Shown: piece by piece, positions 35,776 to 47,302 of the stretch | Position numbering within the stretch: the stretch's first letter is position 1 | Layout: the number at the start of each line of letters is the position of its first letter | Origin: Ferrovibrio terrae_A | Lineage (GTDB): Bacteria; Pseudomonadota; Alphaproteobacteria; Ferrovibrionales; Ferrovibrionaceae | DNA: 64,000 bases | Reading direction: 5' to 3' | NCBI RefSeq assembly: GCF_943372915.1 | Contig: NZ_CALSAN010000021.1 | Span: 1 to 64,000, forward strand | Made by a program: the position numbers and the translations under genes | Notes under the pieces: generated by a model | What the model was told of the DNA's origin: nothing | Seen by the model: only the letters and a program-made list of their open reading frames with translations | The model's database searches: none

Positions 35776-36343
35776 TTTCAACCTTGATGTAATGTCGATC
35801 GCCTATGTGCTCGTGCTGGCCGCCAACCTGGCGCTGATCCTGCTGGTCGGCAATCTGACCTTCGAGCGTGCCCGCGACGCCTGGTCATCGGTCGCCAGCC
35901 GCACGCGCTATCTGCAGTCGGGCCTCGACCAGCTGCGCGCCGCAGCCGAGCATGCCGAAACGCAGACCGCCGAGGCGGCCAAGAATATCGAGGCGGCGAA
36001 GCAGAAGCTGGCCAATGCCGAGGTCGAGCTGGCCGCGCTGAAAAAGCGCCATGCCGAGGAAAAGCTGCCCTTCGTCTATCGCGTCACGCCGCCGGAAAAT
36101 TTCGATCCCGGCGGCATGATCTGGGAATTCGTCGCCCATCACGACAATGAGGGGATGAAGGAAACCGATCCCGACCATCCGGCGCGGCAATGGACCAACG
36201 GGCGGTTCTATCTGGTGCAGGCCGCGACCCAGAAGGCCGCCATTCGCCAGCTCGAACGGCATCTGCCGGATTCAGAGGGCTTCCGCCTCGCACTGGTGAA
36301 AAATCACGGGGATGTCATCGCCAGCTTTGCCGAAGCCGTCTGA
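35768..36343 (+). CDS. Unknown membrane-anchored coiled-coil protein B
   Basis: A 191-residue unrecognised protein. A single hydrophobic segment (IAYVLVLAANLALILLVG, residues 11-28) precedes a long coiled-coil stretch with heptads (ETQTAEAAKNIEAAKQKL, residues 58-75), then a C-terminal domain with NGRFYLVQAATQKAAIRQL. The C-terminal domain aligns loosely with that of protein A (W-x-x-x then GR-hydrophobic, then an AAIRQL/TARQL helix), so A and B may be diverged paralogues that pair. Genes overlap by 8 bp. Confidence 0.7.
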   Translation: MFDFNLDVMSIAYVLVLAANLALILLVGNLTFERARDAWSSVASRTRYLQSGLDQLRAAAEHAETQTAEAAKNIEAAKQKLANAEVELAALKKRHAEEKLPFVYRVTPPENFDPGGMIWEFVAHHDNEGMKETDPDHPARQWTNGRFYLVQAATQKAAIRQLERHLPDSEGFRLALVKNHGDVIASFAEAV

Positions 36344-36414
36344 GCCCTCGCAAAATACGGGTTGTATGACGGTGTGGTGAAGGTTGCAGTCTGCTGTGCC
36401 ACCTGGCCCCGGCT

Positions 36415-36430
36415 TGTGACCACGATCACA
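36415..36430. promoter_or_regulatory. CRP-like palindrome before the small-RNA candidate
   Basis: TGTGA-N6-TCACA is a perfect match to the classical CRP/CAP core. It lies 71 bp after gene B and just upstream of a terminator-ended, gene-free segment. CRP/FNR-family regulators of alphaproteobacteria (for example Clr) may prefer other half-sites, so the binding protein is uncertain. Confidence 0.5.
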
Positions 36431-36439
36431 TCACCCCCG

Positions 36440-36533
36440 ACAACGGCATGAAATAACAACAGGGTCAGCGTCGAGGGATGACCCTCGTGTTCCCCAACTG
36501 AAACCCCGGAGCTTCGTGCCCCGGGGTTTTTTT
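36440..36533 (+). ncRNA. Candidate trans-acting small RNA (alphaproteobacterial suhB/MmgR-like layout)
   Basis: This 94-bp stretch between gene B and fccB has no plausible ORF but has an sRNA layout: an A/C-rich single-stranded 5' part (with TGAAATAACAACAGGG), an internal hairpin CGAGGG/CCCTCG (36472-36487), a short linker GTGTTCCCC, and a strong GC hairpin with seven T. That arrangement resembles my memory of the suhB/MmgR (alpha-r8) RNAs of alphaproteobacteria. The 5' end is not fixed. A CRP-like site lies just upstream. It could instead be a 3'-UTR-derived RNA of gene B. Confidence 0.5.
36501..36533 (+). terminator. Rho-independent terminator
   Basis: AAACCCCGG and CCGGGGTTT pair across an 11-base loop and run into seven T. 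It ends the small-RNA candidate and the 35221-36343 transcript, and may act in both directions for fccB. Confidence 0.88.
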
Positions 36534-36550
36534 GTTGGCGTCAGCAGACT

Positions 36551-37843
36551 TCAGCCGAAGGTATCGGCGATGATGCCGGCATACCAGCCGAGCGTGAAAT
36601 CGGCCTCGGCCTTGCGCTGAGCCGCATTGGCGTTGCCCGGCGACACGCCGCCGGAGCTGGGCACTTCCGCCACACCCTGCGGGCCGGGGCGATAGGTGCC
36701 GGTGACCGAGATGCCATAGTCCGGCGTCACCAGGCTGTAGCAGGTGTTATGGAACACCGCCGCCGGCGCGGTCACGCCGCGCAGGCCGGCAGCCACCTGA
36801 GCCGCCACCACTTTGGCCTGGCTGTTCGCCGCCGTGCCCGACTTGGGCATGGCGCCGGCAATCGAGGCATCGCCTAGCACGTAGACATTGGCGGCCTTGC
36901 GCGAGGCGAAGCTGGCGGGATCGACGGCACACCAGCCGTTGGACTCTGCAAGCCCGGCATCCAGGGCGATCTTGCCTGCCGTCTGCGGCGGGATGATGTT
37001 GACCACGGCGCCTTTCTCTTTGCCGAAGCCGGCCGTCACCGTCATGCTTTTCGGATCGACGCTCTCCACCTTGCCGCCATCCTTGCCGGCCACCCAGGTG
37101 ATCATGCCGGGATACTGGCTTTCCCAGCCGGCCATGAACAGGCCCTGCTTGGAGAAGGCATCCTTGGCATCCAGTACCAGGATCTTCGACTTCGGCTTCT
37201 TGGTCTTGAGATACCAGGCGATCATGCTGACACGTTCATACGGCCCGGGCGGGCAGCGGAACGGATTGGCCGGCGGCGCCACGATCACCGTGCCGCCATC
37301 GGGCATCGCTTCCAGCTGCTTGCGCAGCAGCAGCGTCTGCGCCCCGGCTTTCCAGGCATGCGGCATCACGGTGTTGGCGGCCTGCTCGCTCCAGCCGGCC
37401 ACACCGCCAAAGTTCAGCTCGATACCGGGTGCCACCACCAGGCGATCATAGGGCAGGCTGCTGCCGTCCTTCAGCCGCACGCTGCGCGCGGTGGTATCGA
37501 CCGCACTGGCTTCGCCGCGCACCAGGCGCACGCCATGGCGCTGGCGCAGCGGATCGCGCCGGTGCGTGATGCTGTTGATGTCGCGGATTCCGCCCAGCAC
37601 GTAATTCGAGAAGGGACAGGTGATGTAATTCGCATCGCGCTCGACCAGCACCACATCGGTGTCGGGCGAGAACAGCTTGATGTAGCGCGCCGCCGTGGCG
37701 CCGCCGAAGCCGCCGCCGATCACGACGACGCGGCCGGCAGCGGCTTGCGCGCGGGCGATATGGGGGATGGCGAAGCTGCCGGCGGCGATGGTGGCGCCGG
37801 CCAGAATCTGGCGCCGCGAGAATTTGGGAGAGAAGCTGCTCAT
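36551..37843 (-). CDS. fccB: Flavocytochrome c sulfide dehydrogenase, flavoprotein subunit
   Basis: A 430-residue FAD enzyme that oxidises sulfide in the periplasm. A twin-arginine signal is present (FSRRQILAGATIAAG, ending ARAQ), then the FAD Rossmann motif RVVVIGGGFGGATAA. The cysteine that carries covalent FAD in FCSD is in YITCPFSNYV; the redox-disulfide cysteines are in PFRCPPGPYER and FHNTCYSLV. All three are therefore kept. The C-terminus has the FCSD dimerisation region. It follows the cytochrome gene by 13 bp in the usual fccA-fccB order. Confidence 0.92.
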   Translation of the reverse strand: MSSFSPKFSRRQILAGATIAAGSFAIPHIARAQAAAGRVVVIGGGFGGATAARYIKLFSPDTDVVLVERDANYITCPFSNYVLGGIRDINSITHRRDPLRQRHGVRLVRGEASAVDTTARSVRLKDGSSLPYDRLVVAPGIELNFGGVAGWSEQAANTVMPHAWKAGAQTLLLRKQLEAMPDGGTVIVAPPANPFRCPPGPYERVSMIAWYLKTKKPKSKILVLDAKDAFSKQGLFMAGWESQYPGMITWVAGKDGGKVESVDPKSMTVTAGFGKEKGAVVNIIPPQTAGKIALDAGLAESNGWCAVDPASFASRKAANVYVLGDASIAGAMPKSGTAANSQAKVVAAQVAAGLRGVTAPAAVFHNTCYSLVTPDYGISVTGTYRPGPQGVAEVPSSGGVSPGNANAAQRKAEADFTLGWYAGIIADTFG

Positions 37844-37856
37844 GGTGATATCTCCC

Positions 37857-38177
37857 TCAGTTCTTTGACAGGTAATCAGCGAGCGCCTTGAGCTGCTCGT
37901 CGGAATAGCCGCGCGCGATCCGCCCCATGATGGTGTAAGGCCGCTTGTCGGTCTTGAAATCGATCAGGGCGCTGTAAAGCGCGCCGGCATCGGCGCCATG
38001 GATCGGCGGCATGGTCGGCGACACATAGGTGGCGCTGCCATGGCAGACATTGCAGGCCTGCGCGGCCAGCACGGTATCGTTCACGGCGGCAATCCGCTGC
38101 TGCGCCTGCGCCGGCACGGCAATGGTCATCAGGCAGGCCGCGGCTACGCCGGCCAGGCCAAGGAATGGGGCACGCAT
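37857..38177 (-). CDS. Monoheme cytochrome c, partner of the sulfide dehydrogenase flavoprotein
   Basis: A 106-residue class I cytochrome c. A signal peptide ends at VPAQAQ, then the heme site ACNVCHGSATYV (CxxCH) and a C-terminal helix DEQLKALADYLSKN; a Met in MPPIHG or YTIMGR could be the sixth ligand. GGAGG lies 7 bases before the ATG at 38177. It probably accepts electrons from FccB. It has one heme, unlike the diheme FccA of Allochromatium. Confidence 0.88.
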   Translation of the reverse strand: MRAPFLGLAGVAAACLMTIAVPAQAQQRIAAVNDTVLAAQACNVCHGSATYVSPTMPPIHGADAGALYSALIDFKTDKRPYTIMGRIARGYSDEQLKALADYLSKN

Positions 38178-38231
38178 GGTCTTTTCCTCCCGTTTCACCC
38201 TACGGAGGCCAGACTAAGCGGGCGGTCTTAT

Positions 38232-38256
38232 TTTATCAATTCAATATGTTGATAAA
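38232..38256. promoter_or_regulatory. AT-rich palindrome upstream of the fcc genes
   Basis: TTTATCAA and TTGATAAA separated by 9 bp lie 55-79 bp before the cytochrome start, in an AT-rich island of otherwise GC-rich DNA. It overlaps ATTC-N8-GATA, near the ATTC-N8-GAAT pattern of sulfide-sensing ArsR regulators (SqrR/BigR). A regulator gene is not seen nearby. Confidence 0.45.
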
Positions 38257-38280
38257 TTTTATATACATACAAAAGGTGTT

Positions 38281-39180
38281 TTAATCCGCATGCGGCCGGT
38301 GGGGCTCGCCGGGACTGGCCCCATTGCGCGCGGCCAGCAGGATGGCGCCGATGATCAGCACGGCCCCGGCCAGCATCGTGCCGCTGATGGCTTCATTATA
38401 GGCCACGACGCCGACAATCAGTGCGGTCACCAGCTCGCTGGCGCCCGCCACCGCGGTGCGCTCGGCGCCGGCCAGCGGCGCGCCATAGAGCAGCAGGCCC
38501 AGCGCAAACACCGTGCTGAGCAGCGCCAGCGCCACGGTCGCGCCCCAGCCCGCCATGCTGGCCGGCACGACGATGCCGCCATCCATGATGAGGCCGAGCA
38601 CCAGCATGGCGATCAGGCCGCCAAGGAACACGCCGCCCAGCCGCACCGGGATCGCCACCCGGCTCAGCCGCTTGGCCGCGATATGCACGAACAGCGCATA
38701 GGCGGCCGGCGGCACGAAGGCCATGGCGATGCCGGTGATGTCGAGGTTCTCACCAAGGCCGGCCGGCGCGAGAATGAGGATCGCGGCCAGCAGCACCAGC
38801 ACCGCCGCCACCGCATTCGGCCAGGTCAGTTTTTCACGGAACCCCAGCCAGCCGATCAGAATGGTGAACAGCGGGTAGGTGAACAGGATCAGCACAGTGA
38901 GTGCGACGGTCAGTCGCTGCAGCGCCAGGAAGTAAAACAGGTTGATACCCATATAGCCGGCGCCAGCGAGCACTGCGATCAGAGTATCGCGCTTCGCCGC
39001 CAGCATGCGGGGCAGGAAGGGCAGCAGGCAGAGAAACGCGATGCCGAAACGCCAGCTCAGCAGCGACAGCGGCGGCAACCCATCGGCATAGGCGGTGCGG
39101 GCAAACAGCGGCATCAGGCCGAAGCCGATGGCACCGAAGGCGACCAGCGCCATGCCGGCGGCGGGTGTTCTTGCGTTCAT
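38281..39180 (-). CDS. EamA/DMT-family transporter
   Basis: A 299-residue inner-membrane protein with about ten hydrophobic segments in two EamA repeats (GMALVAFGAIGFGLMPLFAR; later FVPPAAYALFVHIAAKRL). Drug/metabolite-transporter family members export amino acids, sugars or metabolites; the substrate is not visible. Start taken at 39180 (MNARTPAAGM); the extended frame to 39240 adds a charged segment before the first membrane helix. It is downstream of the hydratase gene on the same strand with a 103-bp gap. Confidence 0.88.
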   Translation of the reverse strand: MNARTPAAGMALVAFGAIGFGLMPLFARTAYADGLPPLSLLSWRFGIAFLCLLPFLPRMLAAKRDTLIAVLAGAGYMGINLFYFLALQRLTVALTVLILFTYPLFTILIGWLGFREKLTWPNAVAAVLVLLAAILILAPAGLGENLDITGIAMAFVPPAAYALFVHIAAKRLSRVAIPVRLGGVFLGGLIAMLVLGLIMDGGIVVPASMAGWGATVALALLSTVFALGLLLYGAPLAGAERTAVAGASELVTALIVGVVAYNEAISGTMLAGAVLIIGAILLAARNGASPGEPHRPHAD

Positions 39181-39283
39181 CGTTGCATCGTCATGCCACG
39201 GCTTGACCGTGGCATCCACGAGTTTCTGGCAGAAAATCAAACGTCGATGGCACGACCAGGGATGCCATGCCGAATGGAGACTC

Positions 39284-40051
39284 TCAGGCCGCCGCGAACG
39301 TCATCGTGATCGGCGTCATACCGCTGATGCTACCGGTCAGCGTGGCGCCGGCCTTGAAGAAGCGCAGGCCGGTGAAGGCGCCGGTGGTGACGATCTGGCC
39401 CAGCTGCACGCCGCCGCAGTGATAGCATTCGCGCACCAGGTCGGCCAGCATGCCAAACGGTGTGCCGGTGTTCAGCGTCGCAGGGCCGCCGCAGATTTCC
39501 ACGCCATCGGCCACAAGCTGCACGATGGGCTTGTCGAAGGCTTCCGCACGCCAGCCCTTGGGCAGCGGCGTGCCGTAAATGAGCCCGGCATTGAGCTGGA
39601 AATCAGCCAGGCGCCAGAGCGGGCTGGCGGCCTGCGGATCGCTCAGCCGGCTGTCGACCACCTCAAAGACCGGCAGCGGCGTAACGACGGCGGCGAGCTT
39701 CTGCATGAAATCCGCGTCATCGGCGTCCGGCAGGGCGGCATCGATGCGGAAGCCGACTTCGAGTTCCAGGCCGCGCAGGCGGCTTTCCGCCGGCAGCCGT
39801 GTGTCAGGCGCTGGGCGGATCAGGTCGGCGCGGATCGGCGAACAGATCAGCGGCTGGCCGGCGCCCGAGCGGCCGACCTTCCAGGCGCCGACGGCGCTGT
39901 TGAGCGAATTCATCACGCCGGACTGGATCTCGTAGGCTTCCGTGATGCTGCGCGGCTCGCTAGCCTCATCGGCCTCCACCAGCGGGCCGCCATTGCGGGC
40001 GGCCAGCAGGCGGGCAATCACCTCGGTGTGGCGAGACGGCTTTGCGGGCAT
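39284..40051 (-). CDS. 2-keto-4-pentenoate hydratase-like (FAA hydrolase superfamily) protein
   Basis: A 255-residue member of the MhpD/HpcG hydratase group, which adds water to 2-hydroxydienoates in aromatic meta-cleavage or related pathways. The fold is recognised from EAYEIQSGVMNSL, AWKVGRSGAGQPL, the acidic metal-ligand LELEVGFRID and the end FTGLRFFKAGATLTGSI. No ring-cleavage genes are near, so the substrate is open. The start at 40051 lies 10 bp after the SDR stop, suggesting one transcript; a longer frame would run into the SDR gene. Confidence 0.82.
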   Translation of the reverse strand: MPAKPSRHTEVIARLLAARNGGPLVEADEASEPRSITEAYEIQSGVMNSLNSAVGAWKVGRSGAGQPLICSPIRADLIRPAPDTRLPAESRLRGLELEVGFRIDAALPDADDADFMQKLAAVVTPLPVFEVVDSRLSDPQAASPLWRLADFQLNAGLIYGTPLPKGWRAEAFDKPIVQLVADGVEICGGPATLNTGTPFGMLADLVRECYHCGGVQLGQIVTTGAFTGLRFFKAGATLTGSISGMTPITMTFAAA

Positions 40052-40061
40052 CGCGGCGGGC

Positions 40062-40787
40062 CTATTTGCCGATGCCGCAAAAATCGCGGGCGGCAATCCA
40101 TTCGCCATGGTGGGTGCAGCCGGCTTCGGCCAGGGCGACAAACACTTCCATGATGTCTTCCGGCTTGGGCAGGGTGGTCGGGTCTTCACCGGGGAAGGCT
40201 TCGGCGCGCATCTTCGATTGCGTGCCGCCGGGATTGACCAGGTTCACCTTGATGTTGCTCTGCGCCACTTCCTTGGCATAGCCCATCACCATGGCATCCA
40301 GCGCGGCCTTGGAGGCGGCATAGGCGCCCCAGTAGGCGCGGATGTCGCGCGCCACGCTGGAGGTGACAAAGATCGCACGGCCCGCAGGCGAGGCGAACAG
40401 CAGCGGATGCACGGCGCGGATCAGGCGCTGATTGGCATGGACGTTGAGCTTGAACACCTGTTCCCACAGGTCCGGCGGATACTGGTGCAGCGGCGTCATG
40501 CGGCCGAAGATACCGGCATTGCCGACCAGGATGTCGATCCTGCCAAAGCGCTCCAGCAAAGGCGCGGCCAGGCCGTCGATCAACTCTGTCTTGCCGAGAT
40601 CAAGCGGGATCAGCGTGGCCGGTGCGCCGCCGGCGCTGCGGATCTCGTCATCCAGCTCTTCCAGCGCGCCCGCGGTGCGGGCCACGCAGATGACATGGGC
40701 GCCTTCGGCGGCATAGCGTTTGGCAATCGCGGCGCCGATGCCGCGGCTGGCGCCGGTGATCAGCGCAATCCGGTCCTTGAGACGCAT
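40062..40787 (-). CDS. Short-chain dehydrogenase/reductase (classical)
   Basis: A 241-residue classical SDR with an intact active site: TGASRGIG (residues 11-18), VGNAGI, TSSVA serine and YAASK at about residue 156. This contrasts with the altered site in the SDR at 6462. In many alphaproteobacteria an SDR follows purF, as here, with a 34-bp gap. Its substrate is not known. Confidence 0.92.
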   Translation of the reverse strand: MRLKDRIALITGASRGIGAAIAKRYAAEGAHVICVARTAGALEELDDEIRSAGGAPATLIPLDLGKTELIDGLAAPLLERFGRIDILVGNAGIFGRMTPLHQYPPDLWEQVFKLNVHANQRLIRAVHPLLFASPAGRAIFVTSSVARDIRAYWGAYAASKAALDAMVMGYAKEVAQSNIKVNLVNPGGTQSKMRAEAFPGEDPTTLPKPEDIMEVFVALAEAGCTHHGEWIAARDFCGIGK

Positions 40788-40821
40788 TCGTGTCGGTCTT
40801 CTATACGGTGGTGGAGATCGC

Positions 40822-42279
<1,458 letters not shown>

Positions 42280-42337
42280 GTTTAACGGCTCCATCGCCAC
42301 GGTGCGTACTGGGGGCCCATCGTGGCTTGTGGCGGCT

Positions 42338-42994
42338 TCAAGGTTTGTCCTGGGTGCGGATCAGACTCTCGATGCCCTGGCGTTCCTCGGTCTTATAGCC
42401 GGTTTGGCCGCGCGAGTCAGCGCCGGCCCCCGGATTTGTATGCGCTGGAATCGGCGTAGAGTGCGGTCCAGTCGTCTTTTTTTCCGGCGCCCGGGTCGGA
42501 TCGATCTGGCGCAGGATCATTTCGGCCCCCCAGGTATAGCCCATCACCGCCAGGGGCCGGGTCCGGGCCTCGGCCAGCCAGGCCGGCTGGGTCGGCACCG
42601 GGATCAGGCGATCGACGATCCACCAGGCAACCACCACGATCAGTGCTCCGCGGGCCAGGCCGAACAGGAAGCCCAAAGAGCGGTCGACGGCGGAAATCGC
42701 CGACGCCCGCCGGACCTGTTCGGAAATCCAGTGAGTCAGGATCGAACACAGAATCAGGGTCGGCAGGAAAAGGGCGATGCCGGCCGCGATATCGGCGAAA
42801 ATCCGTGACTCGATATAGGTACGGGCGATGTCGCGGGCAAGAGGGAAGAAGAAGTAGGTCACCGCCAGGGCGGCCACCCAGCCGACGATCGACAGCACTT
42901 CCTTCACAAAGCCGCGGAACAGCGCCAGCAAAGCCGACAGCAGCAGGATGACGATGACGATCAGGTCGACGATGTTGATCGGCAGCGACGTCAT
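42338..42994 (-). CDS. cvpA: CvpA-family membrane protein
   Basis: A 218-residue inner-membrane protein of the colicin V production family, with four hydrophobic segments starting NIVDLIVIVILLLSALLALF and the conserved GFVKEVLSIVGW. The last third is a hydrophilic tail. It starts 2 bp after the radA stop and precedes purF by 58 bp, the usual radA-cvpA-purF order. The function beyond membrane localisation is poorly defined. Confidence 0.93.
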   Translation of the reverse strand: MTSLPINIVDLIVIVILLLSALLALFRGFVKEVLSIVGWVAALAVTYFFFPLARDIARTYIESRIFADIAAGIALFLPTLILCSILTHWISEQVRRASAISAVDRSLGFLFGLARGALIVVVAWWIVDRLIPVPTQPAWLAEARTRPLAVMGYTWGAEMILRQIDPTRAPEKKTTGPHSTPIPAHTNPGAGADSRGQTGYKTEERQGIESLIRTQDKP

Positions 42995-42996
42995 GC

Positions 42997-44444
<1,448 letters not shown>

Positions 44445-44445
<1 letters not shown>

Positions 44446-45224
44446 CAGGGCTTCAGGATTTCCATCTTGATCGGGCCTTCGGCCCGACCATGGATGAACT
44501 GGTCGACATAGGCATTGCCCGAATGATCGACCTCGGCGGCGGTGCCGTGCCAGATGATCTTGCCCTTGTAGATCATTGCCACATAGTCGGCGATCTTGCG
44601 CGCACTGGCCATGTCATGGGTGATGCTCAGCGTGGTGGCGCCCAGCTTCTGTACGCAGGATTTGATCAGGTCGTTGATCACATCGGCCATGATCGGGTCG
44701 AGGCCGGTGGTCGGTTCGTCGAAGAAGATGATTTCCGGCTCGGCGGCAATCGCGCGCGCCAGGGCCACGCGCTTCTGCATGCCGCCCGACAGTTCGGAGG
44801 GCGACAGCTCGCCGACCTCGGGGCCGAGGCCGACCTGTCCCATCTTGTCGAGCGCGATATCCTTGGCCTCCTTGCGCGGCATGTTGCGGCCCTGGATCAG
44901 GCCAAACGCCACGTTTTCCCAGACCTTGAGGCTGTCGAACAGTGCCGAGCCCTGGAACAGCATGCCGAACTTGCGCAGGGCCTGCTCGCGCTCGTCAGTG
45001 GTGAAGTTCATGGAATCCTGGCCGTCGATCAGGATCTGGCCGCTGTCGGGCCGGATCAGGCCGAGCACGCATTTCAGCATCACCGACTTGCCGGTACCCG
45101 AGCCGCCGATCACCACCAGCGACTTGCCGCGCGGCACTTCCAGCGTCAGGCCGTCGAGCACGACCTTCTTGCCGAAGCGCTTGTGCACGTCCTTGAGGAC
45201 TATCTTGTTCGGCGTGTCGCTCAT
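44445..45224 (-). CDS. mlaF: ABC transporter ATPase of the Mla/Ttg2 lipid-transport type
   Basis: A 259-residue ATPase of the retrograde phospholipid transport system. Walker A GGSGTGKSV, signature LSGGMQKRVALARAI, Walker B IIFFDEPTTGLDPI and switch THDM are present. It overlaps mlaE by 4 bp. The usual mlaD (MCE-domain) gene does not follow here, so it must be elsewhere, or the pair works with another MCE protein. Confidence 0.92.
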
Positions 45225-45997
45225 TTGCCCGAGAAGAACAGTTCGGTGACGAAATAGTTGGAGACCAGAATCAGTATCGAGGCCGAGACCACCGCATCGG
45301 TGGTGGCCTTGCCAACGCCCTGGGCGCCGCCCTTGGAATGGAAGCCGTGGTAGCAGCCCATCAGGGCGATCACGAAGCCGAAGACCGCGGCCTTCACCAG
45401 GCCCGACACGACGTCCAGTGTTTCCAGGAAGTCGATGGTGTTTTTCATATACGAGCCGGCATTGAAGCCGAGCTTGTGGGTGGCGATCAGGTAGCCACCC
45501 ATCACGCCGATGACGTCGGCCACCAGTACCAGCACCGGCAGTGTCAGCGTGGCGGCCAGCATGCGCGGCGCCACCAGATACTTGAACGGATTGGTCGACA
45601 GAGTGGTGAGGGCGTCGATCTGTTCGGTCACCCGCATGGTGCCGATCTCAGCCGCCATGGCAGAGGCCACGCGGCCCGCCACCATCAGGCCGCCCAGCAC
45701 CGGGCCGAGTTCGCGGGTGATGCCCAGCACCACGATGCTCGCCACCGCGCTCTCGGCATTGAAGCGGCCGGCACCGATGAAGATCTGCAGGGCCAGCACC
45801 ATGCCGGTGAACAGCGCGGTAAGGCCGACCACCGGCAGCGAGAAATAGCCGATGCTCATCATCTGCTTGACCAGCAGGCGCAGATAGAACGGCGGCAGGA
45901 AGATATGGCGCACACCATGGAAGGTGAACACCGTCACCCGGCCGATAGCGACCAGGAAGTCGAGGAAGACGCGGCCGATGATGGCAAGCGGGTTCAT
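45221..45997 (-). CDS. mlaE: Mla/Ttg2-type lipid ABC transporter permease
   Basis: A 258-residue MlaE-family permease with about five hydrophobic segments. The conserved block GPVLGGLMVAGRVASAMAAE and ALTTLSTNPFKYLVAPR is present, as is the C-terminal MGCYHGFHSKGGAQGVG. It is translationally coupled to alr (4-bp overlap) and mlaF (4-bp overlap). Confidence 0.93.
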   Translation of the reverse strand: MNPLAIIGRVFLDFLVAIGRVTVFTFHGVRHIFLPPFYLRLLVKQMMSIGYFSLPVVGLTALFTGMVLALQIFIGAGRFNAESAVASIVVLGITRELGPVLGGLMVAGRVASAMAAEIGTMRVTEQIDALTTLSTNPFKYLVAPRMLAATLTLPVLVLVADVIGVMGGYLIATHKLGFNAGSYMKNTIDFLETLDVVSGLVKAAVFGFVIALMGCYHGFHSKGGAQGVGKATTDAVVSASILILVSNYFVTELFFSGK

Positions 45998-47127
45998 GCG
46001 GCGCTCTTGTAGATGCGGCGGTAGCGTTTGCCCAGCTGGGTTAGCAATTCATAGCCGATGGTGCCGGCCAGTGCGGCCTGCTCGTCGAGATCGATGCCGC
46101 CGCCCAGCAGGCTGACCGGCGTGCCGGGGCGGCAGTCCTCGGCAGCGAGGGCAGAGACATCCAGCGTGATCAGATCCATCGAGACCCGCCCCGCGATCGG
46201 CACTCGCACATGGCCCTGGCGACCTTTGATGATGGCACTGCCGCGACCGGACAGCGCACGAGACAACCCGTCGGCATAACCAACCGCCACGGTGGCGATT
46301 TGAGTCGGTTTTTCAACGATATAGCCGGCACCGTAGCCAACGGTCATGCCCCTGTCAACGGAACGGACCTGCAGGATTTTACCTTGCAGATGAACCACTT
46401 CCGCCATCCGGCTGGCCGCGCGCCGGGGTCCTGCCGCTGGGTCCAGCGGATTGGCGCCGTATAGCGCGATTCCCGGCCGCAGGATGTCGTGGTGCCAGTC
46501 GGCGCCCAGGAAGATGCCGGCCGAATTGGCCAGGCTGCCTTTCAGGTTGGCAAAGCGCTGGCGCCAGGCGGCAAAGCGGTCGGCCTGGCTCCGGTTCAGC
46601 GGGTGGTCCGGCTCGTCGGCGCAGGCCAGATGGGTCATCACGAAGGCCAGATCGATGCCGTCTAGCCTGCTCGGATCGGCGGCCACCGCATCGGCCTCGG
46701 CATCGGTCAGGCCAAGCCGGTTCATGCCGGTATCGATATGCAGGGCAGCGGGCAGGCGGCGGTCCAGCCGTTTCGCCAGCGCGGACCAGGCGGCGATCTG
46801 GCCCGGCGTCGACAGCACCGGCGTCAGCTTGGCGGCGGCCAGCTCGGCTTCACCGCCGGCGGTCGGGCCATGCAGGATATGAATGGTGACATCCGTCAGG
46901 GCCCGGCGCAGCGCCAGGGCCTCTTCGGAATGGGCAACGAAAAACCGGCGGCAGCCGGCCTTTTGCAAGGCGGCACCGACTTCTGCAGCACCAAGGCCAT
47001 AGCCATCGGCCTTCACCACGGCGGCGCATTCGGCCTGCGGCGCCATGCTGCCCAGCCGGCGCCAGTTGGCCACCAGTGCGTCGAGATCGATATGGAGAAT
47101 CGCCTGGTCGCCGGAAGAGAAGGTCAT
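45994..47127 (-). CDS. alr: Alanine racemase
   Basis: A 377-residue PLP enzyme that makes D-alanine for peptidoglycan. The Schiff-base lysine is K39 in AVVKADGYGLG; HIDTGMNRLGL and the catalytic tyrosine region YGAGYIVEKP and AGRVSMDLITLDV follow. It is first in the run that leads to purF. A 175-bp gap separates it from the divergent EamA gene. A dedicated catabolic role with D-amino acids from the hydantoin pathway is possible but not needed. Confidence 0.94.
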   Translation of the reverse strand: MTFSSGDQAILHIDLDALVANWRRLGSMAPQAECAAVVKADGYGLGAAEVGAALQKAGCRRFFVAHSEEALALRRALTDVTIHILHGPTAGGEAELAAAKLTPVLSTPGQIAAWSALAKRLDRRLPAALHIDTGMNRLGLTDAEADAVAADPSRLDGIDLAFVMTHLACADEPDHPLNRSQADRFAAWRQRFANLKGSLANSAGIFLGADWHHDILRPGIALYGANPLDPAAGPRRAASRMAEVVHLQGKILQVRSVDRGMTVGYGAGYIVEKPTQIATVAVGYADGLSRALSGRGSAIIKGRQGHVRVPIAGRVSMDLITLDVSALAAEDCRPGTPVSLLGGGIDLDEQAALAGTIGYELLTQLGKRYRRIYKSAA

Positions 47128-47302
47128 GGCCGCTGTTTAGCCCAGCCGATGGCAAAGCAACAGGCTTAAAAGACGGCGGCGCCCTTGCCGTTACCCGGGG
47201 CGCAGGCGAAACTGCGGCCATGGGGGACGGGCCACGGAAGAGGGCGACGTCACGGATGGCCGGCTCAGGCTGTCTTGCATGTGTATCGCGCCTGAGGAAG
47301 TC

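Noticed and set aside
45994..47127. Alanine racemase as part of the hydantoin/D-amino-acid pathway
   Set aside because: It sits in a housekeeping run with mlaEF, radA and purF, about 30 kb from the hydantoin genes; cell-wall function is sufficient.
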